DNA of 64,000 nucleotides from Planctomycetaceae bacterium (GCA_021732845.1 JAKFUF010000071.1:1-64000); one strand, 5' to 3'; counted from the stretch's first letter, positions 53,156 through 63,413 are shown. Notes: a model not told the origin generated them from the letters alone. Numbers and translations are program-made.

Positions 53156-54865
53156 ATGGATCTTCTGATGATCCCCAAGCTTCTGCGGCACTTGTTTGGA
53201 ACTCAACCACGGGCTCGGTCCGGCTGGCAACAGCCGGCTGGATGGGAACAGTTCGAAGAGCGAAAGCTCCTCAGTGCAACGAATTCCGCGGACTTGGAGG
53301 AAGCCGATCAGCCCTGCCAGCCGCTGCTGGATGCTGTGGCCCAAGGCCACAACACCGGTTGTGGATGTCCCATCTGCGCACAAATGGCAGACTTGGCCAA
53401 AGCCGATCCTGTCGCCGCCGCACAGAATTCCAACGTGCCGAACGGTACCAAACACCAGTTGTCGGCCCTTCCAACACTCAGCAGCCTGCCCGGAGCGACG
53501 GCCACCATCTACCTCGATTTCACGGGGCACGATGAAGCGGCCTGGGGCACCTACACCGATGTGCATTCGCCCGTGTTCGATCTCGACGGGGACCTTACGA
53601 CCTACAGCGACCGCGAACTGGCGGTGATCGAGTCGGTCTGGCGGCAGGTGGCCGAAGATTTCTCCCCGTTCAACTTGAACGTCACAACCGTGGCTCCGCC
53701 CAGCTTTGGCGACCACGAAGCGATCCGTGTCGTCATTGGTGGCTCGTCCAGCGACTGGTACGGCTCTCGGGCTGGCGGCGTGGCGTTTGTCGGTTCGTTC
53801 TATAATTCGGGGCCGAACACGGCTTATGTGTTCACCCGCGAACTCTCGGGCAGCGCCAAAAACATCGCCCTGGTCGCCTCACACGAGGCTGGCCACGCCT
53901 TCGGCCTGCAGCATCAAAGCCTGTACGATGCCTCCGGGACGCAGGTCAGTGAACACAATTCGGGCAACGCAGATTGGGCGCCCATCATGGGCACGGCGTA
54001 CGGTGCCACGCGTGGCACCTGGGCTTTAGGCGCTTCTTCCAGTGCAACGACCATTCAGGACGACATGGCCGTCATCGCCGGCCCATGGAACGGCTTTGGC
54101 TATCGCACGGACCAATACCCGAATGATCCGGGCCAGGGGACCCTGCTGACGGGCAGCGTGCTCACGGCTTCCAGTGTGATTGAAACCGCCAGCGATGCCG
54201 ACTGGTTCACGTTCGCCACGACGGGTGGAAATTGGCAGATCAACGTCCATGCCGCCACAGTCGCGCCGAATCTCTTGGGATTCGTGGTCCTGCAGTCGTC
54301 GGATGGAACAATCATCGACACCGCGATTCTCAGTGGCTCAACCACGCTGCACGCCAATCTCGCTCCTGGACTTTATCGCCTGGGGGTGCTGAGCAACGGG
54401 GAATACGGCTCGGCTGGGCAATACTCGTTGACCGCTCAGGCCACGGCTAACTCGGGCGGATTGATTGCCCAGAGCGGGCTGGCGGGAGCCACGCCGGTCA
54501 CCACGAGCATCCCGCTGCCCGCGAACCTGCTTAATGGCAGCCCGCCGGAAACCGGCAGTCTGCGGTTGAACCAGGTGGCTCAATTTGCCGCGCGGTCGCA
54601 CTTGGGCAACATTGAGGTTCCGCGGGGCATCCTCGCACCCGAACCAGAACGGCAGTCGGCTGGCGGTGGTTCAATCGCGCTTCGAGCCGCCCCGCCTCCG
54701 CCAACGGCGAACTCGCGACACACCACGAGACAAGCTGCTCCACAAGCCACCGTGAGGCAGGCCGCCGTGACCCTGGAGAACCCCGATTTCGAGGGGGGTG
54801 ACGAGCAGCCGGTCATCCTCGACCCGATCATTGATGCCGGTCCAAAGATTCATCCGGCGGAATGA
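53156..54865 (+). CDS. Secreted zinc metalloprotease, metzincin type
   Basis: This is a 569-residue protein. A short N-terminus with the planctomycete-type FEERKLLSAT motif (LEPR-like, near residue 36-45) precedes an ATIYLDFTGHDEAAW domain. The zinc site HEAGHAFGLQH lies near 245 (HExxHxxGLxH), with PIMGTAYG about 30 residues later as the Met-turn. A pre-peptidase C-terminal-like domain (ASDADWFTFATTGGNWQINV) follows near 345, and a long linker ends in an acidic tail. It would degrade extracellular or surface protein. I use the ATG at 53156; the frame is open further upstream into spacer. Its 3' end overlaps trmJ by 38 bases in convergent orientation. Confidence 0.85.
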   Translation: MDLLMIPKLLRHLFGTQPRARSGWQQPAGWEQFEERKLLSATNSADLEEADQPCQPLLDAVAQGHNTGCGCPICAQMADLAKADPVAAAQNSNVPNGTKHQLSALPTLSSLPGATATIYLDFTGHDEAAWGTYTDVHSPVFDLDGDLTTYSDRELAVIESVWRQVAEDFSPFNLNVTTVAPPSFGDHEAIRVVIGGSSSDWYGSRAGGVAFVGSFYNSGPNTAYVFTRELSGSAKNIALVASHEAGHAFGLQHQSLYDASGTQVSEHNSGNADWAPIMGTAYGATRGTWALGASSSATTIQDDMAVIAGPWNGFGYRTDQYPNDPGQGTLLTGSVLTASSVIETASDADWFTFATTGGNWQINVHAATVAPNLLGFVVLQSSDGTIIDTAILSGSTTLHANLAPGLYRLGVLSNGEYGSAGQYSLTAQATANSGGLIAQSGLAGATPVTTSIPLPANLLNGSPPETGSLRLNQVAQFAARSHLGNIEVPRGILAPEPERQSAGGGSIALRAAPPPPTANSRHTTRQAAPQATVRQAAVTLENPDFEGGDEQPVILDPIIDAGPKIHPAE

Positions 54866-55592
54866 CTCCGTCCCGGCGCTTTCCCGCGACAAAATCCATC
54901 TGGCTGAGCAGTTTGTGCAGCAGTTGCACATCGCGGCTTTCGAGCGGCAGACGGCTCAGCACGCGGCGAAAGCGGGTGATGAGGTTCTCCATGTTGGACG
55001 ACGGCCGCGTCCCGAGGCGGCCCAGCGTCTCGGCCAGGTGTTCGTAGAACCGCTCCACCTGGACGTTGGTGGCCAGCGACCAGTCAAAGCTGCGCTCTGC
55101 CGGAGCAAGCGAGGCTTGATACACGCTGTAGGCGTAAATCATCACCGACTGGGCCAGGTTGAGCGACTGCGTCGCCGTGGCGGACGGGATCGTGGAATGG
55201 ATCGAGCAGCGTTCCAGTTCCGTGTTGTCGAGCCCCCACGACTCGCGGCCGAACACGATCGCCACCGGTCCATTCGCTGAACGTTCGAGAACGAGCCGCG
55301 CCGCCTCTTCGGGCGTGTACAGCGGTGACAGATGCCGCCTGACGCGGCGGCTGGTGGCGACGGAGAAGACGGTGTCGCCGATCGCCTCATCCAGGCTGGT
55401 CACCACCCGCGCCTCGTTCAGCACTGCAACCGCCGCATGCGCGAGGCGGCTGGCCTCTTCCCCTTTGGCCTCGCACTTGGGATTCACCAGCACCAACTGC
55501 GACAGCCCCATGGTCTGGAGCGCCCGCGCGGCGGAGCCCACGTTTCCCGGGAACTCCGTCTCAACGAGGACAATGCGGATCTGATCCAGCAT
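54828..55592 (-). CDS. trmJ: TrmJ, tRNA/rRNA 2'-O-methyltransferase (SpoU)
   Basis: This is a 254-residue SPOUT enzyme that 2'-O-methylates position 32 of tRNA in characterised TrmJ. The N-terminal IRIVLVETEFPGNVGSAARALQTMGLSQLVLVNP and the knotted motifs AIVFGRESWGLDNTELERC and SATATQSLNLAQSVMIYAY match the family. The C-terminal helix bundle (residues about 170-250) is that of TrmJ. Length is normal. It overlaps the convergent metalloprotease gene. Six bases separate it from the membrane gene at 55599. Confidence 0.9.
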   Translation of the reverse strand: MLDQIRIVLVETEFPGNVGSAARALQTMGLSQLVLVNPKCEAKGEEASRLAHAAVAVLNEARVVTSLDEAIGDTVFSVATSRRVRRHLSPLYTPEEAARLVLERSANGPVAIVFGRESWGLDNTELERCSIHSTIPSATATQSLNLAQSVMIYAYSVYQASLAPAERSFDWSLATNVQVERFYEHLAETLGRLGTRPSSNMENLITRFRRVLSRLPLESRDVQLLHKLLSQMDFVAGKRRDGVIPPDESLDRHQ

Positions 55593-55598
55593 GGTCGG

Positions 55599-56126
55599 TC
55601 AACGCTCACCATCGGCCGGTTGCGAGGCCGCGGCCTTCGCTGGCGCAGCCACGGCCGCCGGCCCCTTCCGCACGCGGAGGAAAGCTGACATGCTGTAAAT
55701 CACCAGAGCCAGCGTCACAATGACAACCATCCATTTGCGCCGGTTTTCGCGCATCTTGGCGAATGCCGGCGAACGGCCGACGAGCGCCGAGGCGATGAAG
55801 AAAATCACGAGTGCCAGCAGGATCTTGGTTCCCATCACCCCGTGGTACAACCCGTCCTTCATCCCGCTGGCGCGGATCGCCATGATTGCGCGGGTGTAGT
55901 TGATCCCGCCGCTGATCAAGAGCACGCCAATGCCGGCATGGACGAACTTTTTCCAGCCCTGCATCAGCCGGGTGCGCAGTTGGTCGTGCTGTTCGTCGGT
56001 CAGCGAGTCGCTCGCCGCCGGCCCAAGCACGAATCGCATGAAAAACACCCCGCCAACGAGCACCGTCGCCGTCGCGACGTGAAGCACGCGGGTGGTGGTA
56101 AACAGCCCCAACTGCAAATCGTCCAT
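55599..56126 (-). CDS. CopD-like four-helix membrane protein
   Basis: This is a 175-residue protein with four hydrophobic segments: TRVLHVATATVLVGGVFFMRFV, KFVHAGIGVLLISGGINYTRAI, ILLALVIFFIASALVG and KWMVVIVTLALVIYSM. The invariant early histidine and glycine pattern matches the CopD/DUF-type membrane family. The C-terminus is Ala/Pro-rich. The role could be copper-related or quinone-related, but this is open. I use the ATG at 56126, the third of three consecutive ATGs, six bases after GGAG. Confidence 0.65.
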   Translation of the reverse strand: MDDLQLGLFTTTRVLHVATATVLVGGVFFMRFVLGPAASDSLTDEQHDQLRTRLMQGWKKFVHAGIGVLLISGGINYTRAIMAIRASGMKDGLYHGVMGTKILLALVIFFIASALVGRSPAFAKMRENRRKWMVVIVTLALVIYSMSAFLRVRKGPAAVAAPAKAAASQPADGER

Positions 56127-56395
56127 CATCATCTCCGGAGTGTACACAGGACCGCCATCGTGCGGTCAGGCACCATCTTAGCCCCACTGGCGGGCGAGTG
56201 CATCTTACGCGGGTCATCCGTCATCCGGGCAGATCCGGCCAATTTTCGACAAATCAGCCGGAACGCGTTAAGGTGCGGTTCGTTCAATTCGTGACGACCG
56301 TGTGTCGCGAAGCTTCGGCGCGCGATGAGTGCCGGTTGTTCTGCTGTGTTTTTGGGGGTGAGACCTCTTCCTTCGCGGGGTCGTTCCTCCGCGCC

Positions 56396-57358
56396 TCACT
56401 CCCCTCCCAGCTTTAGCAGCTTGATCGCGTTCCCGCGATAGATCTTGTACTGCACATCCTCCGGCAGGTTCATCGAATCCAGCAGCGCGAACTGCGGGAT
56501 GTCTTGCTGGGGCATCAGCACGTCGGTGCCGAACAGGAGTTGGTCGGCGTTGCGGATCAGAAACTCGCGACCGAATTCCGGGTCGCGGGCGAGCGCCTTT
56601 TCGCCGCCGGGTTCAGACAGGTCGCAGTACAGGTTCGGGTACTCCTTCATGAGCCGGTCGAGAGCCCCGCCGGGGGTCACCTTCTTGGGGATCTCTGTAT
56701 AGCGGCCGAAGTCCTCAAACGTGGCGTCGCCGCTGATGGAGGCCCAGAAGCCGGCGGCATGCCCGATCAGCGGCAACTTGGGAAAGGCCTTCAACACGTT
56801 TTCCAGCCGCGGCAGGCCCGGCGTGTCCGGGTTGCGGATGTCATCCAGGTGAAACAGGATCGGCAGCCCAACTACGTCGCAGGCCTCATACAATACCATC
56901 TGCTGCGGCGCATCGAACCACAAACCGGTCTTGTGTTCGCCCAGCCCGCGGCAGCCCACGTCCTGATACCGCTTGAGAATGTCGACCATCCCCTTCACGC
57001 CAGCCACATGCCCCGTGCGTTTCCCCGGCTCCGTGACCGCCCGCGGGTCGAGCGACGCGAACGGAATGATTCGCTCCGGGTAATCATGAAAAGCCTCCAG
57101 CGCCGTCGTCACCGGCTGCGTGATCGGTGCCGACTCCGGCGAAATCAACGGCAGCACGCACGCCCTCTCGACGTTGTGCTCGTCCATGAACTTGATCAGC
57201 AACTCCGCCGTCAGCCGCCGGTCGACAAAGAACGCCCCCAAGTGTGTGTGAATGTCGATGTACTTGGGCTTCGCCGGTGCGGCAATGGCGGGGCGCACGC
57301 TGGTCAGCGCGGCGATTGCGGACGCCGCAAGGAAGCCACGGCGTGAGATGTTACTCAT
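56396..57358 (-). CDS. Exported amidohydrolase (TIM barrel)
   Basis: This is a 320-residue protein. A Tat leader (SNISRRGFLAASAIAALTSV, then PAIA) precedes a metal-dependent hydrolase barrel of the amidohydrolase-2 type. YIDIHTHLGAF near 35 gives the H-x-H metal pair, and later ligands are LFHLDDIRNP near 165, IGHAAGFWA near 192 and LLFGTDVLMP near 285. The substrate is unknown; relatives decarboxylate or hydrolyse small acids and lactones. It has a normal length. The 57390-57441 stretch immediately upstream carries a diverged copy of the TTTCAAATTTC repeat. Confidence 0.88.
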   Translation of the reverse strand: MSNISRRGFLAASAIAALTSVRPAIAAPAKPKYIDIHTHLGAFFVDRRLTAELLIKFMDEHNVERACVLPLISPESAPITQPVTTALEAFHDYPERIIPFASLDPRAVTEPGKRTGHVAGVKGMVDILKRYQDVGCRGLGEHKTGLWFDAPQQMVLYEACDVVGLPILFHLDDIRNPDTPGLPRLENVLKAFPKLPLIGHAAGFWASISGDATFEDFGRYTEIPKKVTPGGALDRLMKEYPNLYCDLSEPGGEKALARDPEFGREFLIRNADQLLFGTDVLMPQQDIPQFALLDSMNLPEDVQYKIYRGNAIKLLKLGGE

Positions 57359-57389
57359 TGAACTCTCGGATGGATGCAACTGAAAGGAG

Positions 57390-57441
57390 TTTCAAACTTC
57401 AGAGGCCAGGTTTCAAATTCCACAGTAAAACGACCTTTTTC
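57390..57441. repeat. Half copy of the TTTCAAATTTC element
   Basis: TTTCAAACTTCAG, TTTCAAATTCCACAGTAAAA and CTTTTTC follow the same order as in 38628-38672. Only one end is seen. Confidence 0.55.
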
Positions 57442-57507
57442 AGGCACTGCATCAGAGAACACGAACCACATGCCGGCATGGTGTACTCTCCTTGCTGACT
57501 CGCAGGG

Positions 57508-57546
57508 CGGCGTGGCGGGAGGGCGAAGCTCCTGCTGAGCCGCGGT
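57508..57546. repeat. Half copy of the GGCGGGAGGGCGAAGCTCC repeat
   Basis: A run of about 37 bases is almost identical to 34951-34987 (GGCGGGAGGGCGAAGCTCC then TGCTGAGCCGCGGT). No matching second arm is found nearby. Confidence 0.65.
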
Positions 57547-57629
57547 CACGAGTGCGCTCTGATCCCTTACGCCAATTTCCTCCAAACTCGGGTCAAGGGC
57601 GGGAGCCACGCACTTTCAGTGACCTGCCA

Positions 57630-58502
57630 TCAAAAGCGGCGTCCCGGACGATTGATCTCCAGATCAGGTCGAAGTTTGCGGAGTGCTTCCGTTCCGCTGG
57701 CAGTGAACACCATCGCTGGACGCTCCCCGTATATCAAATAATCGTTCACATCAATGTGACTAAAATCGAGCAGTTTCAAGGATGGCATTTTTGCCAGGAA
57801 TGGCAGGCTGGAATCCGTGAGGCCACAATTTCCGGCGATGTCCAGCGTCTTGATGCCACGGTGCCGGCTGATCAGTTCGACATCCTCGTCGGTCAATTCA
57901 TAGCCATCTCTCTCCACCTGCGAGATGTCGAGCAACTCGAGGTCGGGCTTCTGGATCAAAAGGGTCTGCAGCGTGGCGCGTGACAACTGCAGATTTCGCA
58001 GTCTGACGTTCTTCAGCGAGGGCAATTGACCAAATAAAGGGGTCAAAGTCTCGTCGATGGCACCCCCATCACCATAGATCGAAAATTCCTTGATATGCTT
58101 CAGACCTGCAATTTGCCTCCAGGCCAGCGAATTGGACCGGTTGGAGGTCACATTGAAATGCAGAGTCTCCAACTGCGGTGGCAGGTACGGCCAGGCAGCC
58201 TCATCCACATCTTCAAAGGTGACCGTCTTCAACCCCCGAAGATTTCTGACATGCCGCAGCTCGACCGCATGGGCAGTTCTAAAGAAATAGGCCTCATCGA
58301 CGGTTTGGAACAGTTTGTCATACCACTCCGATTTCAGAAACTCTGAATACGGAGGCGCTTCGGTCGAAAGCCAGACCGAATCGCTGCGCTTGAGGGCAGA
58401 GACAGCGTTATGGTGCCGGAAGAGCACGGTGGCTGGGAAGCCGATGGCCGCACTAACCGCAATCACCACCGTCGTCCAAACCAGTGTGCGACGCGACCGC
58501 AT
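57630..58502 (-). CDS. Leucine-rich-repeat-like membrane-anchored protein
   Basis: This is a 290-residue protein with an N-terminal membrane anchor or signal (TTVVIAVSAAIGFPATVLF). Irregular leucine-rich units follow: LRGLKTVTFEDVDEAAWPYLPPQLETLHF, IAGLKHIKEFSIYG, LPSLKNVRLRNLQLSRATLQTLLIQKPDLELLDIS, HRGIKTLDIAGNCGLTDSSL and MPSLKLLDFSHID. LRR proteins of this type are common in planctomycetes and mediate protein contacts in the periplasm. No catalytic motif is visible. Confidence 0.7.
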   Translation of the reverse strand: MRSRRTLVWTTVVIAVSAAIGFPATVLFRHHNAVSALKRSDSVWLSTEAPPYSEFLKSEWYDKLFQTVDEAYFFRTAHAVELRHVRNLRGLKTVTFEDVDEAAWPYLPPQLETLHFNVTSNRSNSLAWRQIAGLKHIKEFSIYGDGGAIDETLTPLFGQLPSLKNVRLRNLQLSRATLQTLLIQKPDLELLDISQVERDGYELTDEDVELISRHRGIKTLDIAGNCGLTDSSLPFLAKMPSLKLLDFSHIDVNDYLIYGERPAMVFTASGTEALRKLRPDLEINRPGRRF

Positions 58503-58712
58503 GATGGCAGTTTTCCGATGTTCGCGACGTGATCGTCATATGGAGCAGCCGGTCACGCAGAGCACGTCCAATTCACGATATGCGACAGCCCTATGGCTGG
58601 GTAGGCATGCTGGACAAATGCCATCACCCAATAATCCGAATCTTGCGAATAAAATCGGCCTTCAGAACCATACAAAAACGGCCACAGCCCAAACAGCAGC
58701 GCTCATCAACGA

Positions 58713-58744
58713 GTGACCAATTTGTCATTTGTCATTTGTCATTC
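58713..58744. repeat. Lone right end of the ATGACAA element
   Basis: GACCAATTTGTCATTTGTCA and a further TTTGTCATT match the right ends at 22465-22496 and 47092-47117. No left end is found in the 222-base gap. Confidence 0.6.
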
Positions 58745-60803
58745 CCACCACGGTCTTAAACCGCTGCTCCTGCTGCTGCATCAACCGGTCCGTGTCTTCC
58801 TTCAGCAAATACCCCGTGGCTTCCAGTTGTTCACACTGCTTCCGCAACTGCTGCAGGTAGGTCGCGACATCACCATAGCGTTCTTCCAACGACAGCCGCG
58901 GGTCGCCGGTGGAGTCGCGCTGCGCCTTTGTCACCGCGAAGGGGATGTAAGACCCGCCGAGGCTGACGAGGTCATTCACCGCGCCGAACTCCGCGCGGCG
59001 CAGGTTCCAGCCGGTGTGGGTTCCCATCGGCACGGCAACTTCCGGGGGCGACAGGCAACCCAGTTCGTTGCCGTCCGGGGCACAGCGCGGGACCAGCACG
59101 ACGTAGTGACTGCCGGCGGCGGGTGGCTGCACATCGGCGATCCCTTCGCTGACCCACCGCGGTCCAAAATCGAGCAACGACGGCTGCTGGATGATCTTGG
59201 GATAGTTGATGTGGGGAATGCGTGGGAAGGCGGTCGATTCCTGGTCCCAGACTACGAGGTTTTTTGCAGCAATCGTCGGGTAGACGCTGGGCGGCGGAGC
59301 CACGCCGTCTTTCACCCAACGGTCGAGGGCGAGCAGCAGCGAACGAAGGTACGGCTTGTAGTCGCCGGGATTGGCCAGCGTTTGGCCGACGCCCGCGGAA
59401 GGCGGCCATCCCGCCGGGCCATGCTGGGTGCCGCCAAACAGGTAAAGGCGCACGTTTTCCGGCAGGACGAGATCGCGCTGGCCGAGCGGATCGGTGTGGG
59501 TGAGTGAGCCACTGCGCGTCCAGTATTCGCCGGCGGACTGTGTCTGCATCACGCGAGGCATGGTTCCGGACTGGGCCGACTTCTCCAGAATGCCGTCGGT
59601 CCGCCCCGACAGCGGGTCGGTCTCGGTGCTGTAGGCGAAGGGGAAGCGGTCGCCGGGGTAGTCGTGATGGTCATGCTGATTGCAGTGCCGCGTCGGCTGG
59701 GCGAAGCGGACATTGAAGGAGCCCAAGCCGGAGCCCGACACGTGTGGCATGATCCCGTCGAAGACCATGCGGCCGCTCTCGTCGGCATTGAACCCCGAGT
59801 ACACAAACTCACGCAAGAACCGTCCGCTTTGTGAAACGCCAAAGCCCAGGGCGCGGGTGATCGGGGTCTTGCCCGCCGCCACCAGCGGGTTGTTCTGGCC
59901 CGTTCCAAACCGGAAGGCCGAGACCAGATCGCGCACGGCGGCAAAGCCGACACCATGCACCAGCGGATCCTGAGCTTCGTAGATCAGTTCGTAGATCTGA
60001 CCCGGCTCAAAGCCAGCCGGGTATTCCAGCTCCACCTTTGGCAATTGCGACAGGTCATTTGATTGAAAGTCAGGCTGGCCCCCGCTGTTAATGTCGGTGA
60101 CACGAATTCTAAACTTATCCCGTGGAATCGGCTCGCGGGCGTCTGCCGGATAGACGCGGTGCGTCAGCGTGGCGGCTTTCAGACCGGCAGCCGTCTGCCG
60201 GTACGAACCATGATTTTCCCAATGGGTGACGGTCAGCCGCGTTGGCTTGGGGTCGCCCACCTTGCCACCGGGAACGAGTTCGCACCGCACGAGGCCCTTA
60301 ATCGGCCCGTCTTGGGTTTTGGCCACGGGTGCCCGCAGCCGCAGGCGGTCTCCGCCGGGGAGCAGTTCGCCATCCCAACCGCTCCAAACGACGGTGAATC
60401 CATGCCGCATCAGGAAGCCGGTCCCCGGGTCGCCACTGTTGAAGAAGCTCAGTGCCAGCTTGTTGCCGCGGTTGTTCACATCGTACAGCACCGCCCCATT
60501 GGCCTTCGAACGATCAGTTGGCACCAGCAACATCAAATCGGCGGTGAATTCCACCTCACCCTGGGCATTGCGCGGAGCATATTGCAGGTCGACAATCGCC
60601 TTATTCTGCGGCACGGCGGGATCAATTGCGTAGTGAATCTTCCCGGTGATCCGCTCGTACGGACCAACCTCCCCAAATGCCTGGCCGCCCGCGAACGGTT
60701 CGTGGCTCAAGATCTCGAACCGCGTGACTTCCGCCGAGGCCCGGTGGCTCAGGCAGACGCACAGCAGCAGGACGGCGGAGGTGAGCCACGGTTTTTGGGG
60801 CAT
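58725..60803 (-). CDS. Secreted alpha/beta hydrolase domain protein
   Basis: This is a 692-residue protein with a signal peptide (LTSAVLLLCVCLSHRASA). The sequence matches the large alpha/beta-hydrolase family seen in bacterial secreted proteins (VTRFEILSHEPFAGGQAFGEVGPYERITG start; NGAVLYDVNNRGNKLALSFFN near 105; GFGVSQSGRFLREFVYSGFNADESGRMVFDG near 320, where GVSQSGR contains the candidate nucleophile serine). ENVRLYLFGGTQHGPAGWPP near 460 may hold the catalytic histidine. The substrate is unknown. It starts five bases after the stop of the DtxR-like gene, suggesting one transcript. Confidence 0.8.
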   Translation of the reverse strand: MPQKPWLTSAVLLLCVCLSHRASAEVTRFEILSHEPFAGGQAFGEVGPYERITGKIHYAIDPAVPQNKAIVDLQYAPRNAQGEVEFTADLMLLVPTDRSKANGAVLYDVNNRGNKLALSFFNSGDPGTGFLMRHGFTVVWSGWDGELLPGGDRLRLRAPVAKTQDGPIKGLVRCELVPGGKVGDPKPTRLTVTHWENHGSYRQTAAGLKAATLTHRVYPADAREPIPRDKFRIRVTDINSGGQPDFQSNDLSQLPKVELEYPAGFEPGQIYELIYEAQDPLVHGVGFAAVRDLVSAFRFGTGQNNPLVAAGKTPITRALGFGVSQSGRFLREFVYSGFNADESGRMVFDGIMPHVSGSGLGSFNVRFAQPTRHCNQHDHHDYPGDRFPFAYSTETDPLSGRTDGILEKSAQSGTMPRVMQTQSAGEYWTRSGSLTHTDPLGQRDLVLPENVRLYLFGGTQHGPAGWPPSAGVGQTLANPGDYKPYLRSLLLALDRWVKDGVAPPPSVYPTIAAKNLVVWDQESTAFPRIPHINYPKIIQQPSLLDFGPRWVSEGIADVQPPAAGSHYVVLVPRCAPDGNELGCLSPPEVAVPMGTHTGWNLRRAEFGAVNDLVSLGGSYIPFAVTKAQRDSTGDPRLSLEERYGDVATYLQQLRKQCEQLEATGYLLKEDTDRLMQQQEQRFKTVVGMTNDK

Positions 60804-60808
60804 GATTC

Positions 60809-61483
60809 TCAGTCCCGAATTTCAACCATCAAATGTGCCGCCGCCGGCTGTCCGAGCGAAACCTGCCGTTTGCCAATTTTCAGCGTGATGATGCCCGCCG
60901 CGTTCGAGTTCTGTTCGACCTGGGCGGAAGTTCCCAGTTCCATCCCATGATCCGACAGGAACCGCAGGAACTCCGGCTGCTGGTTGACGACCCGCACCAC
61001 CTTGACCCGCATCGGTGGGACGCACTCCGAAAGTGGAATGGCGGCGGCGACCGAGGCGGCATTGCGCATTTCGCCGTCGGCGGAGGGGATCGGGTCGCCA
61101 TGCGGATCGGTCGCCGGGTTGCCGAGATATTCGTCAATGCGGTCGATCAGCGTCTCGCTGACCGCGTGCTCCATCCGCTCGGCCTCTTCGTGGACTTGAT
61201 CCCACGAGAGGTTCAGGGTTCGCACAAGGAATAGCTCGATCAGCCGGTGCCGGCGCAGCACGCGCATGGCGAGGGTCCGGCCAGCGGCAGTCAGGCTCAC
61301 GCCGGAGTACGGCTTGTAGACCGCGAGTTCGGCATCCGACAGAGTCTTGAACATGCTGGTGACGGTGCCCGGCGTCACGCCCAAAATCGCCGCCAACTGG
61401 CCGGTCGAGACCCACTCCGAACCAGTCGCAATGACCAGTTGGAGAGTTGCCTTCAGATAGTTTTCAACGGTGAGGCTGGCCAT
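60809..61483 (-). CDS. DtxR/MntR-family metalloregulator
   Basis: This is a 224-residue iron- or manganese-dependent repressor. VENYLKATLQLVIATGSEWVSTGQLAAILGVTPGTVTSMFKTL near residues 5-47 is the winged helix. A dimerisation domain (HRLIELFLVRTLNLSWDQVHEEAERMEHAVSETLIDRIDEYLG) near 80-123 carries the His/Glu metal ligands, followed by PATDPHGDPIPSADGE. The C-terminal 75 residues are a FeoA/SH3-like domain. It leads the operon with the secreted hydrolase, so it may respond to metals or regulate nearby genes. I use the ATG at 61483; the longer frame is spacer. Confidence 0.9.
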   Translation of the reverse strand: MASLTVENYLKATLQLVIATGSEWVSTGQLAAILGVTPGTVTSMFKTLSDAELAVYKPYSGVSLTAAGRTLAMRVLRRHRLIELFLVRTLNLSWDQVHEEAERMEHAVSETLIDRIDEYLGNPATDPHGDPIPSADGEMRNAASVAAAIPLSECVPPMRVKVVRVVNQQPEFLRFLSDHGMELGTSAQVEQNSNAAGIITLKIGKRQVSLGQPAAAHLMVEIRD

Positions 61484-61983
61484 GGGGACTCGATCATTTG
61501 GCGGGCGGCCATCGTCCGATGATGCGAGCATAGGCACAAGGCGACCGGGAATCCAGACCCCGGGTTGCTGGCGCAATCGAGATGGTGTCCCGCAACTCGT
61601 GCAGGTGCTGCAGATTGTGTTGAATTCCAAATTTCCTGACCGTCACGGATTTTGGGGGCTGGCCGGTCGTCTCGAGTGAGGATTTTGGGACAAGATTGAA
61701 AGGATGAAACAGAATCAGAAAGGATGTTTTCATTGAAAACTGGCACCAACAGATCCTTCCCTGATCCTCCATGGACCACATCCACGCACCCAAATTTCGA
61801 TTTTTTCGGGATGGACAGAAATCAGCGGATTTCTAGAATCCTCGCTCGCTCGGGAAAAGTGGGAGACGGCCCGCACTGTCGCCCACGGTTCTTCGCGATG
61901 ACTGGTTGAGCCCGCACTCCGCCATGCATCGGGATCCATTGATCCGGGGACCAACCTCCCGCAGCGTCAAGGACCCTATTGAC
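61484..61983. other. Divergent spacer containing GGATG repeat copy 2
   Basis: About 500 bases between the DtxR-like gene and the lipoprotein gene. Bases 61626-61770 are homologous to the repeat at 24312-24470 (CTGACCGTCAC, AGAAAGGATG, TCATTGAAA). The rest shows no gene. Confidence 0.6.
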
Positions 61984-62913
61984 ATGCAGAAAACGCTCTG
62001 TGCGTACATCGCCGGAGCCGCGTTCGCGGCTGCCGGCTGCCACGCCTATCAGCCGTACGGCTATGGCTACCCTGGTGCCTACCAGATGCCCTCCTATACC
62101 GACGGCGGTGGCTATGCGGTGGTGCAGCCACAGGGCCTGCAGCCAGCCCCCGCCTGGAATGGCGGTTCGGCGAATTCGAACGCCGACCTGGGGCTGCCGA
62201 CAACAGGCACCGCCGGGCTTCCCCGCGGCAACAACGGCGGAAACCGCAACTACGGCCTGCCGACAACGGCCAATACCCCCCCAGACGACTTGGAAAGCAA
62301 ATCGGCCAACAGCACCCCGCCACGGCCGCCTCGTCCATTGGGAGCCACGGTTCCCAATCCCTCCGATGTGCAGGGGTCTCCCGAGGCTTTGACGGGTGAG
62401 GATGCCGATTCCGTTCCACGGCCCCCGGCATCGCAGACCTCGCTGGGGGGCGATGGGGCAGAGCCGAACGCGCCGTACGACCCGCTCAACAACGGTGACA
62501 ACGAAACGATCGAGCCGATCGAAAAGATGGGCGGGGAGGTCGAATTCCCCGGCCCCAAACGGCTGGGCGCGCTGGAAGAGGACCAGGCTCCGCCCGTCGC
62601 CCGGGCTCCCGCGGGAGGCCCAAACCCGTACAAGTTCGACGCGGAAAACTACTCGTGGCTGCGCGGAGTGGTGGAGCAGGACGAAGAAAATGGCTCGTGG
62701 CGGGTGCGCTACTGTCTCGATGAGAACGTGGACCACTACAACGGGATCCTGACCCTGGCCGACGACGGTGACCTGCTGGCCGCCCTGTTGCCCGGCGATG
62801 TGATCCTCGTCAAGGGAAAGCTCGATCACGCCCATCGCGACCCCCAGAACCGCTCGACGTTCCGCGTCTCCACTGTGTCCAAGCTCAAACCGAGAGGCGC
62901 CGGCCCGCGATAA
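61984..62913 (+). CDS. Lipoprotein of unknown function
   Basis: This is a 309-residue protein with a lipoprotein signal ([18 protein letters not shown]). A Tyr/Gly/Pro-rich segment ([23 protein letters not shown]) is followed by a long low-complexity linker and a C-terminal domain from about residue 215 ([58 protein letters not shown]). The domain resembles a small OB-fold-like module of planctomycete lipoproteins. AAGGA is ten bases before the ATG. No enzyme function is suggested. Confidence 0.7.
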   Translation: MQKTLCAYIAGAAFAAAGCHAYQPYGYGYPGAYQMPSYTDGGGYAVVQPQGLQPAPAWNGGSANSNADLGLPTTGTAGLPRGNNGGNRNYGLPTTANTPPDDLESKSANSTPPRPPRPLGATVPNPSDVQGSPEALTGEDADSVPRPPASQTSLGGDGAEPNAPYDPLNNGDNETIEPIEKMGGEVEFPGPKRLGALEEDQAPPVARAPAGGPNPYKFDAENYSWLRGVVEQDEENGSWRVRYCLDENVDHYNGILTLADDGDLLAALLPGDVILVKGKLDHAHRDPQNRSTFRVSTVSKLKPRGAGPR

Positions 62914-62989
62914 CCGTGGCATCTGGTCAACCCACGCGAGCGACATCGGCCATTGCCACCAAGTCACCCGCCGATTGGAGCGAATGCCG

Positions 62990-63412
<423 letters not shown>

Positions 63413-63413
63413 C

